Positions 1-8,352 of a DNA stretch of 64,000 nt are shown in pieces. The DNA is taken from NCBI GenBank assembly GCA_964628055.1, contig CAZVNL010000007.1, positions 1-64,000 on the forward strand. Direction: 5' to 3'. The translations under genes and the position numbers were made by a program. This DNA is from CAZBEL01 sp964628055. GTDB taxonomy: Bacteria; Fidelibacterota; Marinisomatia; Marinisomatales; TCS56. The notes below the pieces were generated by a model. It ran no database searches and was not told the origin of the DNA. It was given only the letters and a program-made list of their open reading frames with translations. Positions within the stretch are counted from its first letter, which is position 1; every line of letters starts with the position of its first letter.

Positions 1-257
1 TTTTTTCAAGGCGACACAGTAAAAGACGTTTGACATTCAATGGGAAACGGGGATAGAAATTGGAAATTGGGGTAGCAATCGGTTTCTTTCCCACCCTATA
101 TGGCAAAACGAAAAAGGGGGTTTCTCAACCTTAGCCTTTACCTTTACCTCAGCCTTTTAACATCCCACTTTTCCGTCCTGCGACTTGCGACCTGTAACCT
201 TCCACCCCTCCATTCCCCCCTGTTTCTTCCTTCTACAAGTGTTAATTTAGGCTATCA
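1..257. other. Non-coding leader
   Basis: No convincing gene is visible. A short frame at 100-297 has low-complexity Leu/Ser composition and overlaps the start of the next gene. A good -35-like TTGACA lies at 30-35, but the hexamer 17 bases downstream (ATAGAA) is a poor -10, so a promoter here is only a weak possibility. Confidence 0.5.
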
Positions 258-2804
258 ATGTTGCCCAAAATTCCCTTCAATCGCCTCCTTTTACTAGGGG
301 CGTTATTCGTACTTACCGGGAGTTTTCTCTTCTGGTTAGCACGCCCCTCGGAGCCCTTTCCAGAATATAGTTTCGGGGACGATCCCCACTACCGTTATGC
401 CGTAGCGGACCCCTCCACGCTCACCGAGTGGCAGCGCAGTTGGGGTAAACAGGCCCGACGGCGGGCGCGGGCGGCCGGTATTGATATGGCCGAACCGGCC
501 AACATGCCCCCCAAAAAACCCAGTACCTATTTCCGGGAGAAGCGCGCCTACCCGGATAGCACCTATGACTTTACTCTAAAACTCCGGGCTGACCGCCAGA
601 CTCGGGCCTTAGCCGCCCGCCAGACGGAATTTAGGGACCTGGAGTGGCAACTGGCCGGACCCGATAACATCGGCGGACGCATCACCAGCCTGGGAATCTC
701 CCGCCAGAACCCCAATTTGATTTACGCCGGGGCGGCCGACGGGGGCCTCTTAAAATCCACCGATGGAGGCGCCTCCTGGCAGACCCTGTTCGACGACCAG
801 TATACCCTCTCCATAGGTGCCCTGATAGTGCATCCTACCAACGACGACGTGGTGTACGTGGGCACGGGTGAGGCCAACATGAGTTCCGATTCCTACCATG
901 GCGACGGGGTCTACCTTACCACCGACGGCGGTCAAACCTGGACCAATCTAGGCTTACCAGACTCCCGACGAATCGCCCGCCTGGTCATGGCGCGCACCCA
1001 GCCCGACACCCTTTACGTGGCTGTGGTGGGGAATCCCTACGACTCCGGCCCGGACCGGGGTCTCTACCGTACCTACGACGGCGGGCAAACCTGGACCCGG
1101 TGTCTGTACCTCAACAGCAACACCGGTGCCGTGGACGTAGTCCTGCATCCCACCGCTCCCCAGACCGTCTACGTGGCCACCTACAACCGCTACAACGGTA
1201 GCTACAACCGAATTTATCGCACCAGCGATGGTGGAGATACCTGGACCATGCTCACCAACGGCCTTCCCACTGGCAGCAATGTGGGGCGCATTGGGCTGGC
1301 CCTTTGCCAGAGTCAACCGGCGGTACTCTACGCCATCTACGCCAGTAGAAGTCCCAGCACCTTCCTGGGGCTCTATAAAAGTCTGGATGGGGGCAACACT
1401 TGGATCCAGACCAACGACGCCGTGCTGGCGGATATGTACAGTTCCTACGGCTGGTGGTTCGGGAATGTGCGCGTGGCACCGGATAATCCTAACCGGGTGT
1501 ATGCCCTGGGCCTGGAGCTGTGGTATTCTAATACTGGCGGCGACTCCTGGTCGGTCCTTTCGGACAATACCGTCCACGTGGACCAACACGATCTAATCTT
1601 CGATCCCTTCATGACGAGTCGCCTGATTTTAGGGAACGATGGGGGCGTGTTCATCTCTGGGAACAACGGCACCGACTGGACCAAGTCCTACAACTTACCC
1701 GTTACTCAATTCTACGACATTGAGGTAGATCCCAATAACCCCAATGTCCTTTACGGCGGTACCCAGGATAACGGCTCTTTGAAGGGTCCTAATGGGTTTC
1801 TGGATAACTGGTTTCGCATCCTGGGCGGGGACGGTTTTTACTGTCTGGTGGCCCCTGATAACTCGAACAACGTCTTTGCCGAGTACCAGTTCGGGAACCT
1901 ATTCAAATCTCTCGACGGGGGCAATACCATGACCTGGGCCATGAACGGTCTCGACGAAAACGATCGCCGGAACTGGAATACACCGGTGGTCATCGATCCC
2001 CAGGAGGCCAACGTCCTGTATTACGGAACCTACCGCGTGTGGAAGTCCACCGACCAAGCCGCCAACTGGTTTGCCACCAGTGGCGATCTCACCAACGGGG
2101 GCACCGTTTCCACGCTGGATGTCTCCCCTTTAAACAGCGCGGTGGTCTACGCCGGCACCTCCGACGGGAATGTGTGGGTGAGCCTTACCGGGGGCGCCTC
2201 CTGGCAGCCCATCAACCAGACCCTGCCCAATCGCTACATCACCCGGGTCACGGCCTCCCGCCACCTGGAAAGTCAGGTCTTCGTGTGTTTGAGCGGCTAT
2301 TTTCAGAATGATTTTACCAGCCACGTGTACGCCTCGGACGACTACGGGGCCACCTGGTACTCCCTGGGGTCGAATCTCCCCGGCACCCCCACAAACGATA
2401 TTCTCCAGGATCCGGTGTATGCCGACGTCCTGTACTTAGGCGCCGACCATGGGCTCTTTGTGAGTGTGGATTTCGGCGATTCCTGGTCGGTGTTAGGGTC
2501 GGGACTGCCCCATTCAGTGGTGGATGACATTGATCTGCACCTACCCACACGTACGCTCTATGCTGGCACCCACGGCCGCTCTCTCTGGCAGGTCGACGTG
2601 AGCTCTATCGCCCCGCCCCTGGTGGGGGATCTGGACGAGAACGGCCTGGTAAATTTGGTGGACCTCATTCGCCTGGTGGTGATTATCTTGGAGCTGGGTC
2701 CGCCGCCTAACGACCATGAACAGTGGGCCAGCGATCTCAACAGTGACGGCCAGTTGAATGTGATGGACGTATTGATGTTGGTGGATATCATTCAGGCCGG
2801 GTGA
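258..2804 (+). CDS. Secreted BNR/Asp-box beta-propeller protein with C-terminal dockerin
   Basis: 848 residues. The N-terminus has a hydrophobic signal/anchor at about 8-28. The body carries many Asp-box repeats of the form S/T-x-D-G-G-x-x-W (for example STDGGASW, TTDGGQTW, TSDGGDTW), the signature of sortilin/VPS10-like or sialidase-like propellers. Residues 789-848 hold two Ca-binding dockerin-like segments (DLDENGLVNLVDL and DLNSDGQLNVMDV) separated by a linker. Known families with this layout are exported and surface-associated. No catalytic residues of a glycosidase are recognisable, so a binding or scaffolding role is as likely as an enzymatic one. The gene stands alone and is not obviously linked to the hydrogenase behind it. 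Confidence 0.85.
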   Translation: MLPKIPFNRLLLLGALFVLTGSFLFWLARPSEPFPEYSFGDDPHYRYAVADPSTLTEWQRSWGKQARRRARAAGIDMAEPANMPPKKPSTYFREKRAYPDSTYDFTLKLRADRQTRALAARQTEFRDLEWQLAGPDNIGGRITSLGISRQNPNLIYAGAADGGLLKSTDGGASWQTLFDDQYTLSIGALIVHPTNDDVVYVGTGEANMSSDSYHGDGVYLTTDGGQTWTNLGLPDSRRIARLVMARTQPDTLYVAVVGNPYDSGPDRGLYRTYDGGQTWTRCLYLNSNTGAVDVVLHPTAPQTVYVATYNRYNGSYNRIYRTSDGGDTWTMLTNGLPTGSNVGRIGLALCQSQPAVLYAIYASRSPSTFLGLYKSLDGGNTWIQTNDAVLADMYSSYGWWFGNVRVAPDNPNRVYALGLELWYSNTGGDSWSVLSDNTVHVDQHDLIFDPFMTSRLILGNDGGVFISGNNGTDWTKSYNLPVTQFYDIEVDPNNPNVLYGGTQDNGSLKGPNGFLDNWFRILGGDGFYCLVAPDNSNNVFAEYQFGNLFKSLDGGNTMTWAMNGLDENDRRNWNTPVVIDPQEANVLYYGTYRVWKSTDQAANWFATSGDLTNGGTVSTLDVSPLNSAVVYAGTSDGNVWVSLTGGASWQPINQTLPNRYITRVTASRHLESQVFVCLSGYFQNDFTSHVYASDDYGATWYSLGSNLPGTPTNDILQDPVYADVLYLGADHGLFVSVDFGDSWSVLGSGLPHSVVDDIDLHLPTRTLYAGTHGRSLWQVDVSSIAPPLVGDLDENGLVNLVDLIRLVVIILELGPPPNDHEQWASDLNSDGQLNVMDVLMLVDIIQAG

Positions 2805-2892
2805 GTAGATTCCCGGGCGGATTTTTTGCAGTTTGGGACTATTAGCCCAAGTCCCGCAAGCGTTTAATGCACCCCAGGATTAGGAGGCGACA

Positions 2893-3315
2893 ATGACCTA
2901 TCGAACCATTATGGTGGCACTATGCGGCCGCGGGGATGAAATGCCCGTGATCCACGAAGCCGTGAAAATTGCCCGTCTCACGGGAGGGAAACTCATTGCC
3001 CTGCACGTGAACGAACCCCACGCCGGGGAAATGTCCATGCTCATGAATAGTCCCGGCCCACGTCTCACGGAAGCCTCCATCCGACAACAATTCGTAGAGC
3101 ACGGCTTTCCCGAACTAGCCCGGTCCTTAAAAGTGAAAATCCTCACCGACGAGGTGGTTCATCGGGCCATCAGCCAGGCCAGCCAGGAGGCTGATTTACT
3201 CATCTTAGGACACCAACGCAGGAGTTTTTTCAAGGAAAAGTTCTTCGACTCTGTCGACGAAGGCATCGTCAACCACGTGCGCTGTCCCGTCCTGGTGGTG
3301 CCTAAAGGGGAGTGA
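2893..3315 (+). CDS. UspA-family universal stress protein
   Basis: 140 residues, the usual single-domain Usp length. The start MTYRTIMVALCGRGDE is the first Usp strand, and the C-terminal LLILGHQRRSFFKEK...VRCPVLVVP matches the last Usp helix and strand. The glycine-rich ATP-binding loop (GxxGxxxxxxxxxGS) is degraded to GHQRRSFF, so ATP binding is doubtful. AGGAGG at 2882-2887 sits five bases before the ATG and fixes the start. It is followed by a strong hairpin and then the marR-type gene. A cytoplasmic stress or redox-linked role is family-level inference. Confidence 0.85.
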   Translation: MTYRTIMVALCGRGDEMPVIHEAVKIARLTGGKLIALHVNEPHAGEMSMLMNSPGPRLTEASIRQQFVEHGFPELARSLKVKILTDEVVHRAISQASQEADLLILGHQRRSFFKEKFFDSVDEGIVNHVRCPVLVVPKGE

Positions 3316-3349
3316 TCACTCCCGACGGTTTTCTTTTATCTCCCGTTTT

Positions 3350-3385
3350 TAAACCGGTCTAAGGACTGCTTTTTAGACCGGTTTA
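3350..3385 (+). terminator. Perfect 13-bp stem-loop after the usp gene
   Basis: Arms TAAACCGGTCTAA (3350-3362) and TTAGACCGGTTTA (3373-3385) are exact reverse complements around a 10-nt loop. It lies 35 bases past the usp stop. The following TTATTAGG is only weakly T-rich, so it may be a terminator or a regulator-binding palindrome for the downstream MarR protein. Confidence 0.6.
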
Positions 3386-3470
3386 TTATTAGGTAAAGTC
3401 CCCGTTTCTGGGCCTGGGTAGCCCAAAGTTTCCCTTGCATTTAATCGTGATTTAGCTTATCGTTAACCAA

Positions 3471-3492
3471 GTTAATTATTAATATGATTAAC
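3471..3492. promoter_or_regulatory. Possible MarR autoregulatory palindrome over the start codon
   Basis: GTTAAT (3471-3476) and ATTAAC (3487-3492) are inverted arms spanning the ATG at 3484. A wider pair, ATCGTTAA (3459-3466) and TTAACGAT (3488-3495), flanks the same site. MarR proteins commonly bind AT-rich palindromes at their own promoters. This is inferred from symmetry only. Confidence 0.35.
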
Positions 3493-4059
3493 GATTCCCA
3501 AAACCATGACCACCTGATGACCCTCCTGCAGGTCTTTGCCAAACTGGTCGACCAGGTGAATGATTTCAACTTTATTAAACGAAGCAGCCCCTATTCACTT
3601 TCTAAGCGGCAGTTTGAAATTTTAAAGATTCTGTACCACTCCGGTCCCTACACTGTGAGCGATCTGGCTATGTTTCTCATGATCAGCAAGCCCGCTAGCA
3701 GCAAGTCGGTGAATGCCTTGGTAAAGGCGGGTCTCGTAAAGCGCGCCGTGCCCCCCCTGGATCGCCGCAAAGTGTTGGTCACCTTATTAGCTCCCGGGAA
3801 GGAGATGGTCCGGCGCTACTACGCGGCCATTTCGGCCCAGGGGAAACGCATTTTAAGTCAGTTTACCGCTAACGAAGTAACCGCCTTAGAAACCACCCTA
3901 ACCAAGTATCTCCGCGCCCTATTAGAGGAATACCGCCACCAGACGGACCTCATATGTATGAACTGCAACTCGCGCTTTTTAGAGGAGTGTCCTCTGGTGG
4001 AAGAAGGGCAACCTTTCTGTTACCATGCCATTGTGGAAACCGCGGCGGAGGTGATCTAA
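3484..4059 (+). CDS. MarR-type regulator with C-terminal four-cysteine extension
   Basis: 191 residues. Residues about 35-115 form a MarR winged helix: FEILKILYHSGPYTVSDLA, recognition helix KPASSKSVNALVKAGLV, and the wing VPPLDRRKVLVTLL with the typical DRR. Past the dimerisation helices the protein adds a tail with Cys158, Cys161, Cys169 and Cys179 (CX2C-X7-C-X9-C) plus His181, absent from ordinary MarR proteins. Such spacing could hold an Fe-S cluster, zinc or a thiol switch; that is inference. It stands directly upstream (49 bases) of the hydrogenase structural genes and is the natural candidate for their redox- or metal-responsive control. Confidence 0.8.
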   Translation: MINDSQNHDHLMTLLQVFAKLVDQVNDFNFIKRSSPYSLSKRQFEILKILYHSGPYTVSDLAMFLMISKPASSKSVNALVKAGLVKRAVPPLDRRKVLVTLLAPGKEMVRRYYAAISAQGKRILSQFTANEVTALETTLTKYLRALLEEYRHQTDLICMNCNSRFLEECPLVEEGQPFCYHAIVETAAEVI

Positions 4060-4108
4060 TGTCCCCATCGGAATCCACCACCCTATTAAGGAGTTACAAG
4101 GAGGTCCC

Positions 4109-5218
4109 ATGGAAGAACAAACCCCATCCTTAGAACATATCAACCTACCCTTCAGTAATGTTACCCGTCGGGATTTCATCAAATATTGCGGGTCCCTCAT
4201 CGCCCTCATGGGCATTCCCGGTGTCACGGTTGCGAAAGTGGTCAAAACCCTGGAGCAGGCTGCCCAGCGGAGTCCGGTCATCTGGTTGCATTTCGCCTCT
4301 TGCACCGGTTGTAGCGAGTCTTTCATTCAAGGCTTCTACCCCAGCCCGGCGGAAGTCATCCTGGATATTCTTTCGGTGGATTACCACGAAACGATCATGG
4401 CCGCCGGGGGGAAACAGGCCGAGGATTTGCGTTATGAAACCATGAAAAAATACAAGGGGCAGTACATTACCATTGTAGAAGGGGCCATTCCCCGGGGACA
4501 GAACGGCAATTTCATGCGCATCGGGGGCAAGTCGGCCATAGAGATTGCCAAGGAGGTGTGCCAGGATGCCGCCGCGGTCATCAACGTGGGCAGTTGTTCC
4601 TTTGACGGTGGTTGGGTGGGATGCCGACCCAATCCCACCGACGCCACTGGCACCCAGCAGGCCACTGGCCTCAGCAAGAAAAAATTTATCAACTTGCCCT
4701 GCTGTCCGGTGCACCCCGACTGGTTGGCGGCCACGGTGGTGAATTATCTCCTGTTGGGGAAGATTCCGGAACTGGATAGCCAGGGCCGGCCCAAGTTCCT
4801 CTACGGTCAGCGCATCCACGATCTCTGCGAGCGCCGGGCCCACTTCGACGCCGGGGAGTTCGTGGACGCCTTCGGCACTGAAGAAGCTCGGAAAAAGTTT
4901 TGCCTCTATAAGATGGGGTGCAAGGGACCCGAGACCTACGCCTCGTGCTCCCTATCCCGGTGGAATAACAAGACCAACTGGTGTATCGGCGCTGGGTCAC
5001 CCTGTATTGGCTGCGCCCAGTCGAAGTGGGCCGACAGCGCCTCACCCTTCTATAGCCGGATTCCCGAGCTGGCAATCCCCGGCTTTAAAGGCGTGGAGTA
5101 CACCGTGGACCGCATCGGCTTCACTCTGGTGGGAGCGGCGGCAGCCGGCGTGGCGGCCCATGCCATCTACACCGCCAAAAAGAAAAACGGAACCCCCGAA
5201 GATGAGGATAAAGCCTAA
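4109..5218 (+). CDS. [NiFeSe] hydrogenase small subunit, Tat-exported, membrane-anchored
   Basis: 369 residues. The twin-arginine signal TRRDFIKYCG (19-28) starts the protein. Cluster ligands are visible: CTGC (Cys65/68), GSC (Cys163) and CCP (198-200) for the proximal cluster; His237, Cys240, Cys265 and Cys271 for the distal cluster; Cys280, Cys292, Cys299 and Cys302 for the medial cluster. Standard [NiFe] enzymes have Pro where Cys292 stands (NWCIGAGSPCIGC here), giving a [3Fe-4S] medial cluster; Cys at this place is the mark of [NiFeSe] enzymes with [4Fe-4S]. A C-terminal hydrophobic helix (about 335-354) anchors it to the membrane. It transfers electrons from the active site to the cytochrome b. 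AAGGAGG at 4098-4104 sets the start. Confidence 0.95.
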   Translation: MEEQTPSLEHINLPFSNVTRRDFIKYCGSLIALMGIPGVTVAKVVKTLEQAAQRSPVIWLHFASCTGCSESFIQGFYPSPAEVILDILSVDYHETIMAAGGKQAEDLRYETMKKYKGQYITIVEGAIPRGQNGNFMRIGGKSAIEIAKEVCQDAAAVINVGSCSFDGGWVGCRPNPTDATGTQQATGLSKKKFINLPCCPVHPDWLAATVVNYLLLGKIPELDSQGRPKFLYGQRIHDLCERRAHFDAGEFVDAFGTEEARKKFCLYKMGCKGPETYASCSLSRWNNKTNWCIGAGSPCIGCAQSKWADSASPFYSRIPELAIPGFKGVEYTVDRIGFTLVGAAAAGVAAHAIYTAKKKNGTPEDEDKA

Positions 5219-5264
5219 CTTTGAAAAAACCTTTCCACAACCCTTAGCCTAAAGGAGAGCGTTC

Positions 5265-6887
5265 ATGGCCAGGAAAATTACCATTGATCCCTTTACCCGA
5301 TTGGAAGGACACCTACGCATCGAAGTGGAAGTGGCCAACGGGAAAGTCAAAGACGCCTGGAGCACCAGTCCCCTCTTTCGGGGGATGGAGATCGTACTAA
5401 AGAATCGCGATCCCCGGGATGCCTGGTACCTGTCCCAGCGCATCTGCGGCGTCTGCCCCATTTCCCACGGACACGCTTCCACCATGGGACTAGAGCATGC
5501 CTTTCAGGTTACCCCTCCCGACAATGCCCGTATTATCCGCAACCTAATTGAGGGTGCCCAGTATGTTCATTCCCACATCCTCGCCTTCTATCACCTCCAC
5601 GCCCTGGATTATGTGGACGTGGTGAGCGCCTTGTCCGCCAAACCCAAGGCGGCCTCCCTCATCAAGGCTCAGCAAAAGCTCAAAGCCTTCGTGGCTAGCG
5701 GTCAGTTGGGTCCTTTTGCCAATGCCTACTGGGGTCACTCGGCCTATAAGTTGCCACCGGAGTTGAATCTCCTGGCTGTGGCCCACTACCTGGAGGCGCT
5801 GGAAATGCAGGCCAAGGCCTCCCAATTCCTAGCCCTCTTCGGGGGGAAATTTCCCCACATGATGACCGCTGCTCCCGGCGGGGTCACCGTCACCCCCGAT
5901 TCTACTATGCTGGCCAATGCCCTCTCACGCGCCAAAGAGCTACAAAAGTGGGTAAACGATGTCTACATCCCCGACGTATTGGCCGTGGCGCCTTACTATC
6001 TGGACTGGGCCAAGATTGGCGCCGGTCATTTGAACTACCTGGCCTGGGGCGTCTTCGAAGATGAAAGCCACGATCCCACCAGGCGCCTCTTGCCCCAGGG
6101 CGCCGTGTTTGACGGGGAGCTGAAGGTCGTGCAACCCTCGGTAGACGAGGTTACGGAGCACATTACCCATAGCTGGTACGCCGCTAATGGCGCTCCCCGT
6201 AATCCTCGGGAAGGCCGCACCGAACCCCAGTACACGACGCTTGATAACGAGGATAAATATAGCTGGGTAAAAGCTCCTCGCCTGAACGGGAAGCCCATGG
6301 AAGTGGGGCCCCTGTCCCGCATGTTGGTGGCCTACCTCTCCGGTGGCCAGGAGGCAGTTACACTAATAAATTCCACCCTGGAAGCCCTGGGGGTCGGTGG
6401 TCATCCGGAAGTGCTCCTGTCGACCCTTGGACGGGTTGCCGCCCGTGCCCTGGAGTGTAAACTCATCGCCGACAAGATGGTGGACTGGACCCTGGAGCTC
6501 ATCGACAACTTCAAGAATAACCGCAAAGACCTGTGGTTTGAGTATGAGTTGCCGGAGGTGGCCCGGGGTGTGGGCACCTGGGAAGCTCCCCGAGGAGCCC
6601 TGGCCCACTGGAATAACATCGAAAACGGGGTTTTGAAGAATTATCAAGTGGTGTCCCCCTCCACCTGGAATTTCTCGCCCCGGGATGACGCCAACGTTAG
6701 GGGACCGGTGGAACAGGCCCTCATCGGCACACCGGTGGAAAACCCCGAACAACCCCTGGAAGTGATGCGCGTGGTGCATTCCTTCGACCCATGACTGGGC
6801 TGTGGGGTTCACGTGATTGAACCGCAGTCAAACCGGGTGATCAAAGTCCAAACCAGAAACGGATTCACCCCCTTCGTCAGGAAATAA
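5265..6887 (+). CDS. [NiFeSe] hydrogenase large subunit, selenocysteine at codon 510 (TGA)
   Basis: The catalytic H2-oxidising/evolving subunit. Conventional reading stops at TGA 6792-6794 after 509 residues, just after SFDP. Reading TGA as Sec gives DP-U510-LG-C513-GV-H516, the canonical C-terminal Ni-binding motif, and the frame continues to TAA at 6885-6887 (540 residues). The N-terminal motif RICGVC (Cys61/Cys64) is intact. Maturation protease cleavage would be expected after His516, removing a 24-residue tail. With readthrough only 12 bases separate it from the next gene; without it 105. The SECIS-like hairpin at 6795-6830 and the medial-cluster Cys in the small subunit agree. RBS AAAGGAGAG precedes the ATG. 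No sel genes are in the window. Confidence 0.93.
6792..6830 (+). promoter_or_regulatory. Sec codon TGA and putative bacterial SECIS element
   Basis: After the TGA (6792-6794), GGTTC (6806-6810) pairs exactly with GAACC (6819-6823) around an 8-nt loop ACGTGATT containing GT (6813-6814). Below it CTG/CAG pairs (6800-6802 with 6825-6827), leaving a T-G wobble and small bulge. TGACTG (6792-6797) can alternatively pair with CAGTCA (6825-6830). The loop begins 16 bases after the TGA, within the range described for bacterial SECIS elements. The exact fold is by eye. Confidence 0.7.
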
Positions 6888-6899
6888 GCAAACACCACC

Positions 6900-7586
6900 A
6901 TGGTTCGCAAACAGGTAAAGTACATCTGGTCTTGGCCCATTCGCCTGACCCATTGGTTCACCTTTTTCAGTGTGCTGGTCCTGGCCGTGACGGGCTACTA
7001 CATCGCCTTCCCGCCGGACTTCATCGCTCCCCAGGGAGAGCCCTTCCAGAACTTTTTCATGGCCCAGTTGCGCGTTGTGCACTTCGTGGCCGCCATGGTG
7101 ATGATCGTCTGTTTCCTCTCCGCCACCTACTTCATCTTCTTCTACCGCTTCCACATGCTCTGGAAGGATATCCGGCCCACTCCCAGCAACCTGAAAGCGG
7201 CCTGGAAAAGTCTGAAATACTATTTGGGCTTTTCCCGGGAACACGTGTACTATGAATACCTGGAGCCCATGGCTGTCATATCCGTGTTTAGTTATACCAT
7301 CCTGGCCCTGCTCCTGATCTTTACCGGACTTGCCCTGTACACCGTTCCCCGGTCCATTGTCGGTTTCTGGCCCGCCTTGCTGTATTTTCTCAGTAGCTGG
7401 ACCGTGGCCCTTTTCGGCAATCTACAGAACGTGCGCCTAGTGCATCACTTTACCATGTGGTTGTTGCTGTCCTGGTTTGTCATTCACGTATATTTCCAGA
7501 TCTGGAAGAGTGTCCGTCTAAAACAGTACGACGTGTCCGCCATCGTGGGTGGCTATAAATTCCTGGATACCGGAGAAACACCATGA
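6900..7586 (+). CDS. Hydrogenase cytochrome b subunit (HyaC/HupC type), copy 1
   Basis: 228 residues with about four membrane helices. The opening KYIWSWPIRLTHWFTFFSVLVLAVTGYYI is typical of the Ni/Fe-hydrogenase b-type cytochrome, with His residues in helices 1, 2 and 4 (LTHW, VVHF, RLVHHF and VIHVYFQ) as dihaem ligands. It takes electrons from the small subunit at the periplasmic face and passes them to quinone. It begins 12 bases after the Sec-extended large subunit and overlaps the next gene by four bases (ATGA). No strong RBS is seen, so translational coupling to the large subunit is likely. Confidence 0.9.
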   Translation: MVRKQVKYIWSWPIRLTHWFTFFSVLVLAVTGYYIAFPPDFIAPQGEPFQNFFMAQLRVVHFVAAMVMIVCFLSATYFIFFYRFHMLWKDIRPTPSNLKAAWKSLKYYLGFSREHVYYEYLEPMAVISVFSYTILALLLIFTGLALYTVPRSIVGFWPALLYFLSSWTVALFGNLQNVRLVHHFTMWLLLSWFVIHVYFQIWKSVRLKQYDVSAIVGGYKFLDTGETP

Positions 7587-8263
7587 TTCAAGCCCGTCCC
7601 CGCTACATCTGGTCCCGTTCCGTACGCACCCTGCACTGGCTTACCTTTCTCAGTGTCCTGGTGCTCCTGGTAACCGGGAATTATATCTCCCACACCCCGG
7701 AATACGTTCACCCCAGCGGGGAACCGTATGAAAACTTTTTCATGGCCCAGATGCGGTTTGTCCATTTTATTGCCGCCATCGTGTTTGATGTGGCCATAAT
7801 CGTCTCCATCTACCTTATTTTCTTTTCCACCTTCCACGCCCCGTGGAAAGATTTGATTCCCAACAAAGAAAACCTGAAAAAAGCCTGGATCCAGTTTAAA
7901 TACTACTTCCGTCTTTCCGGGGAGCGGGTGGACTACGAATATGAAGACCCCGTGGACATTATCTCCTGGTTGTCCTTCCATATCCTGGCCATCCTGCTCA
8001 TGCTCTCCGGGTTTGGTTTATACGTAGCTTCCTTTGCCAAGGATTGGTGGTGGCCTAAAGTACTGCATTTGTCTACCGACTGGATTGTGTGGCTTTTCGG
8101 GGGTTTGGGCGGAACCCGCATGGCTCACCATCTCATGTGGTGGCTCATCTTGGCCTGGGTCCTTGTTCACGTCTATTTCCAGGTGTGGAAAACCATTAAA
8201 CTGAAGACCGGCAATATTGATGCCATCTTCGGTGGCTACCGCTACACCCGTACCAATCGTTGA
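7583..8263 (+). CDS. Hydrogenase cytochrome b subunit, copy 2 (tandem paralogue)
   Basis: 226 residues, colinear with the preceding protein along its length: RYIWSRSVRTLHWLTFLSVLVLLVTGNYI, the NFFMAQMRFVHF segment, and the C-terminal HVYFQVWKTIKLK...GGYRY block. The same haem-ligand histidines are kept (LHW, VHF, AHHL, VHVYFQ). The four-base overlap means the two are co-translated. The sequences have diverged substantially, so this is an old duplication. The pair could form a heterodimeric anchor or serve two electron exits; the sequence does not decide. Confidence 0.88.
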   Translation: MIQARPRYIWSRSVRTLHWLTFLSVLVLLVTGNYISHTPEYVHPSGEPYENFFMAQMRFVHFIAAIVFDVAIIVSIYLIFFSTFHAPWKDLIPNKENLKKAWIQFKYYFRLSGERVDYEYEDPVDIISWLSFHILAILLMLSGFGLYVASFAKDWWWPKVLHLSTDWIVWLFGGLGGTRMAHHLMWWLILAWVLVHVYFQVWKTIKLKTGNIDAIFGGYRYTRTNR

Positions 8264-8352
8264 TTTAATCCCCCTCCCTGGTAGTTAAAAGTCTTGGTTC
8301 CCCTTCATGGGATGGGTATAATGTTTCCTTAGGGTATAGGTCTTAATTCCAG

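Noticed and set aside
100..297. 65-codon frame before the first gene
   Set aside because: Low-complexity Leu/Ser/His composition, no RBS, overlaps the real signal-peptide gene.
954..1589. 211-codon minus-strand frame
   Set aside because: Antisense shadow of the Asp-box repeats of the propeller gene; no family features.
3350..3385. CRISPR or attachment-site repeat
   Set aside because: A single isolated palindrome without repeats or integrase gene; no CRISPR array, IS element, tRNA or rRNA was seen anywhere in the window.
4145..4843. 232-codon minus-strand frame
   Set aside because: Shadow of the hydrogenase small subunit.
6792..6794. TGA read as a true stop (pseudogene or short large subunit)
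   Set aside because: The stop falls exactly on the Sec/Cys ligand, the downstream frame encodes the rest of the motif, the small subunit is NiFeSe-type and all maturation genes are intact.
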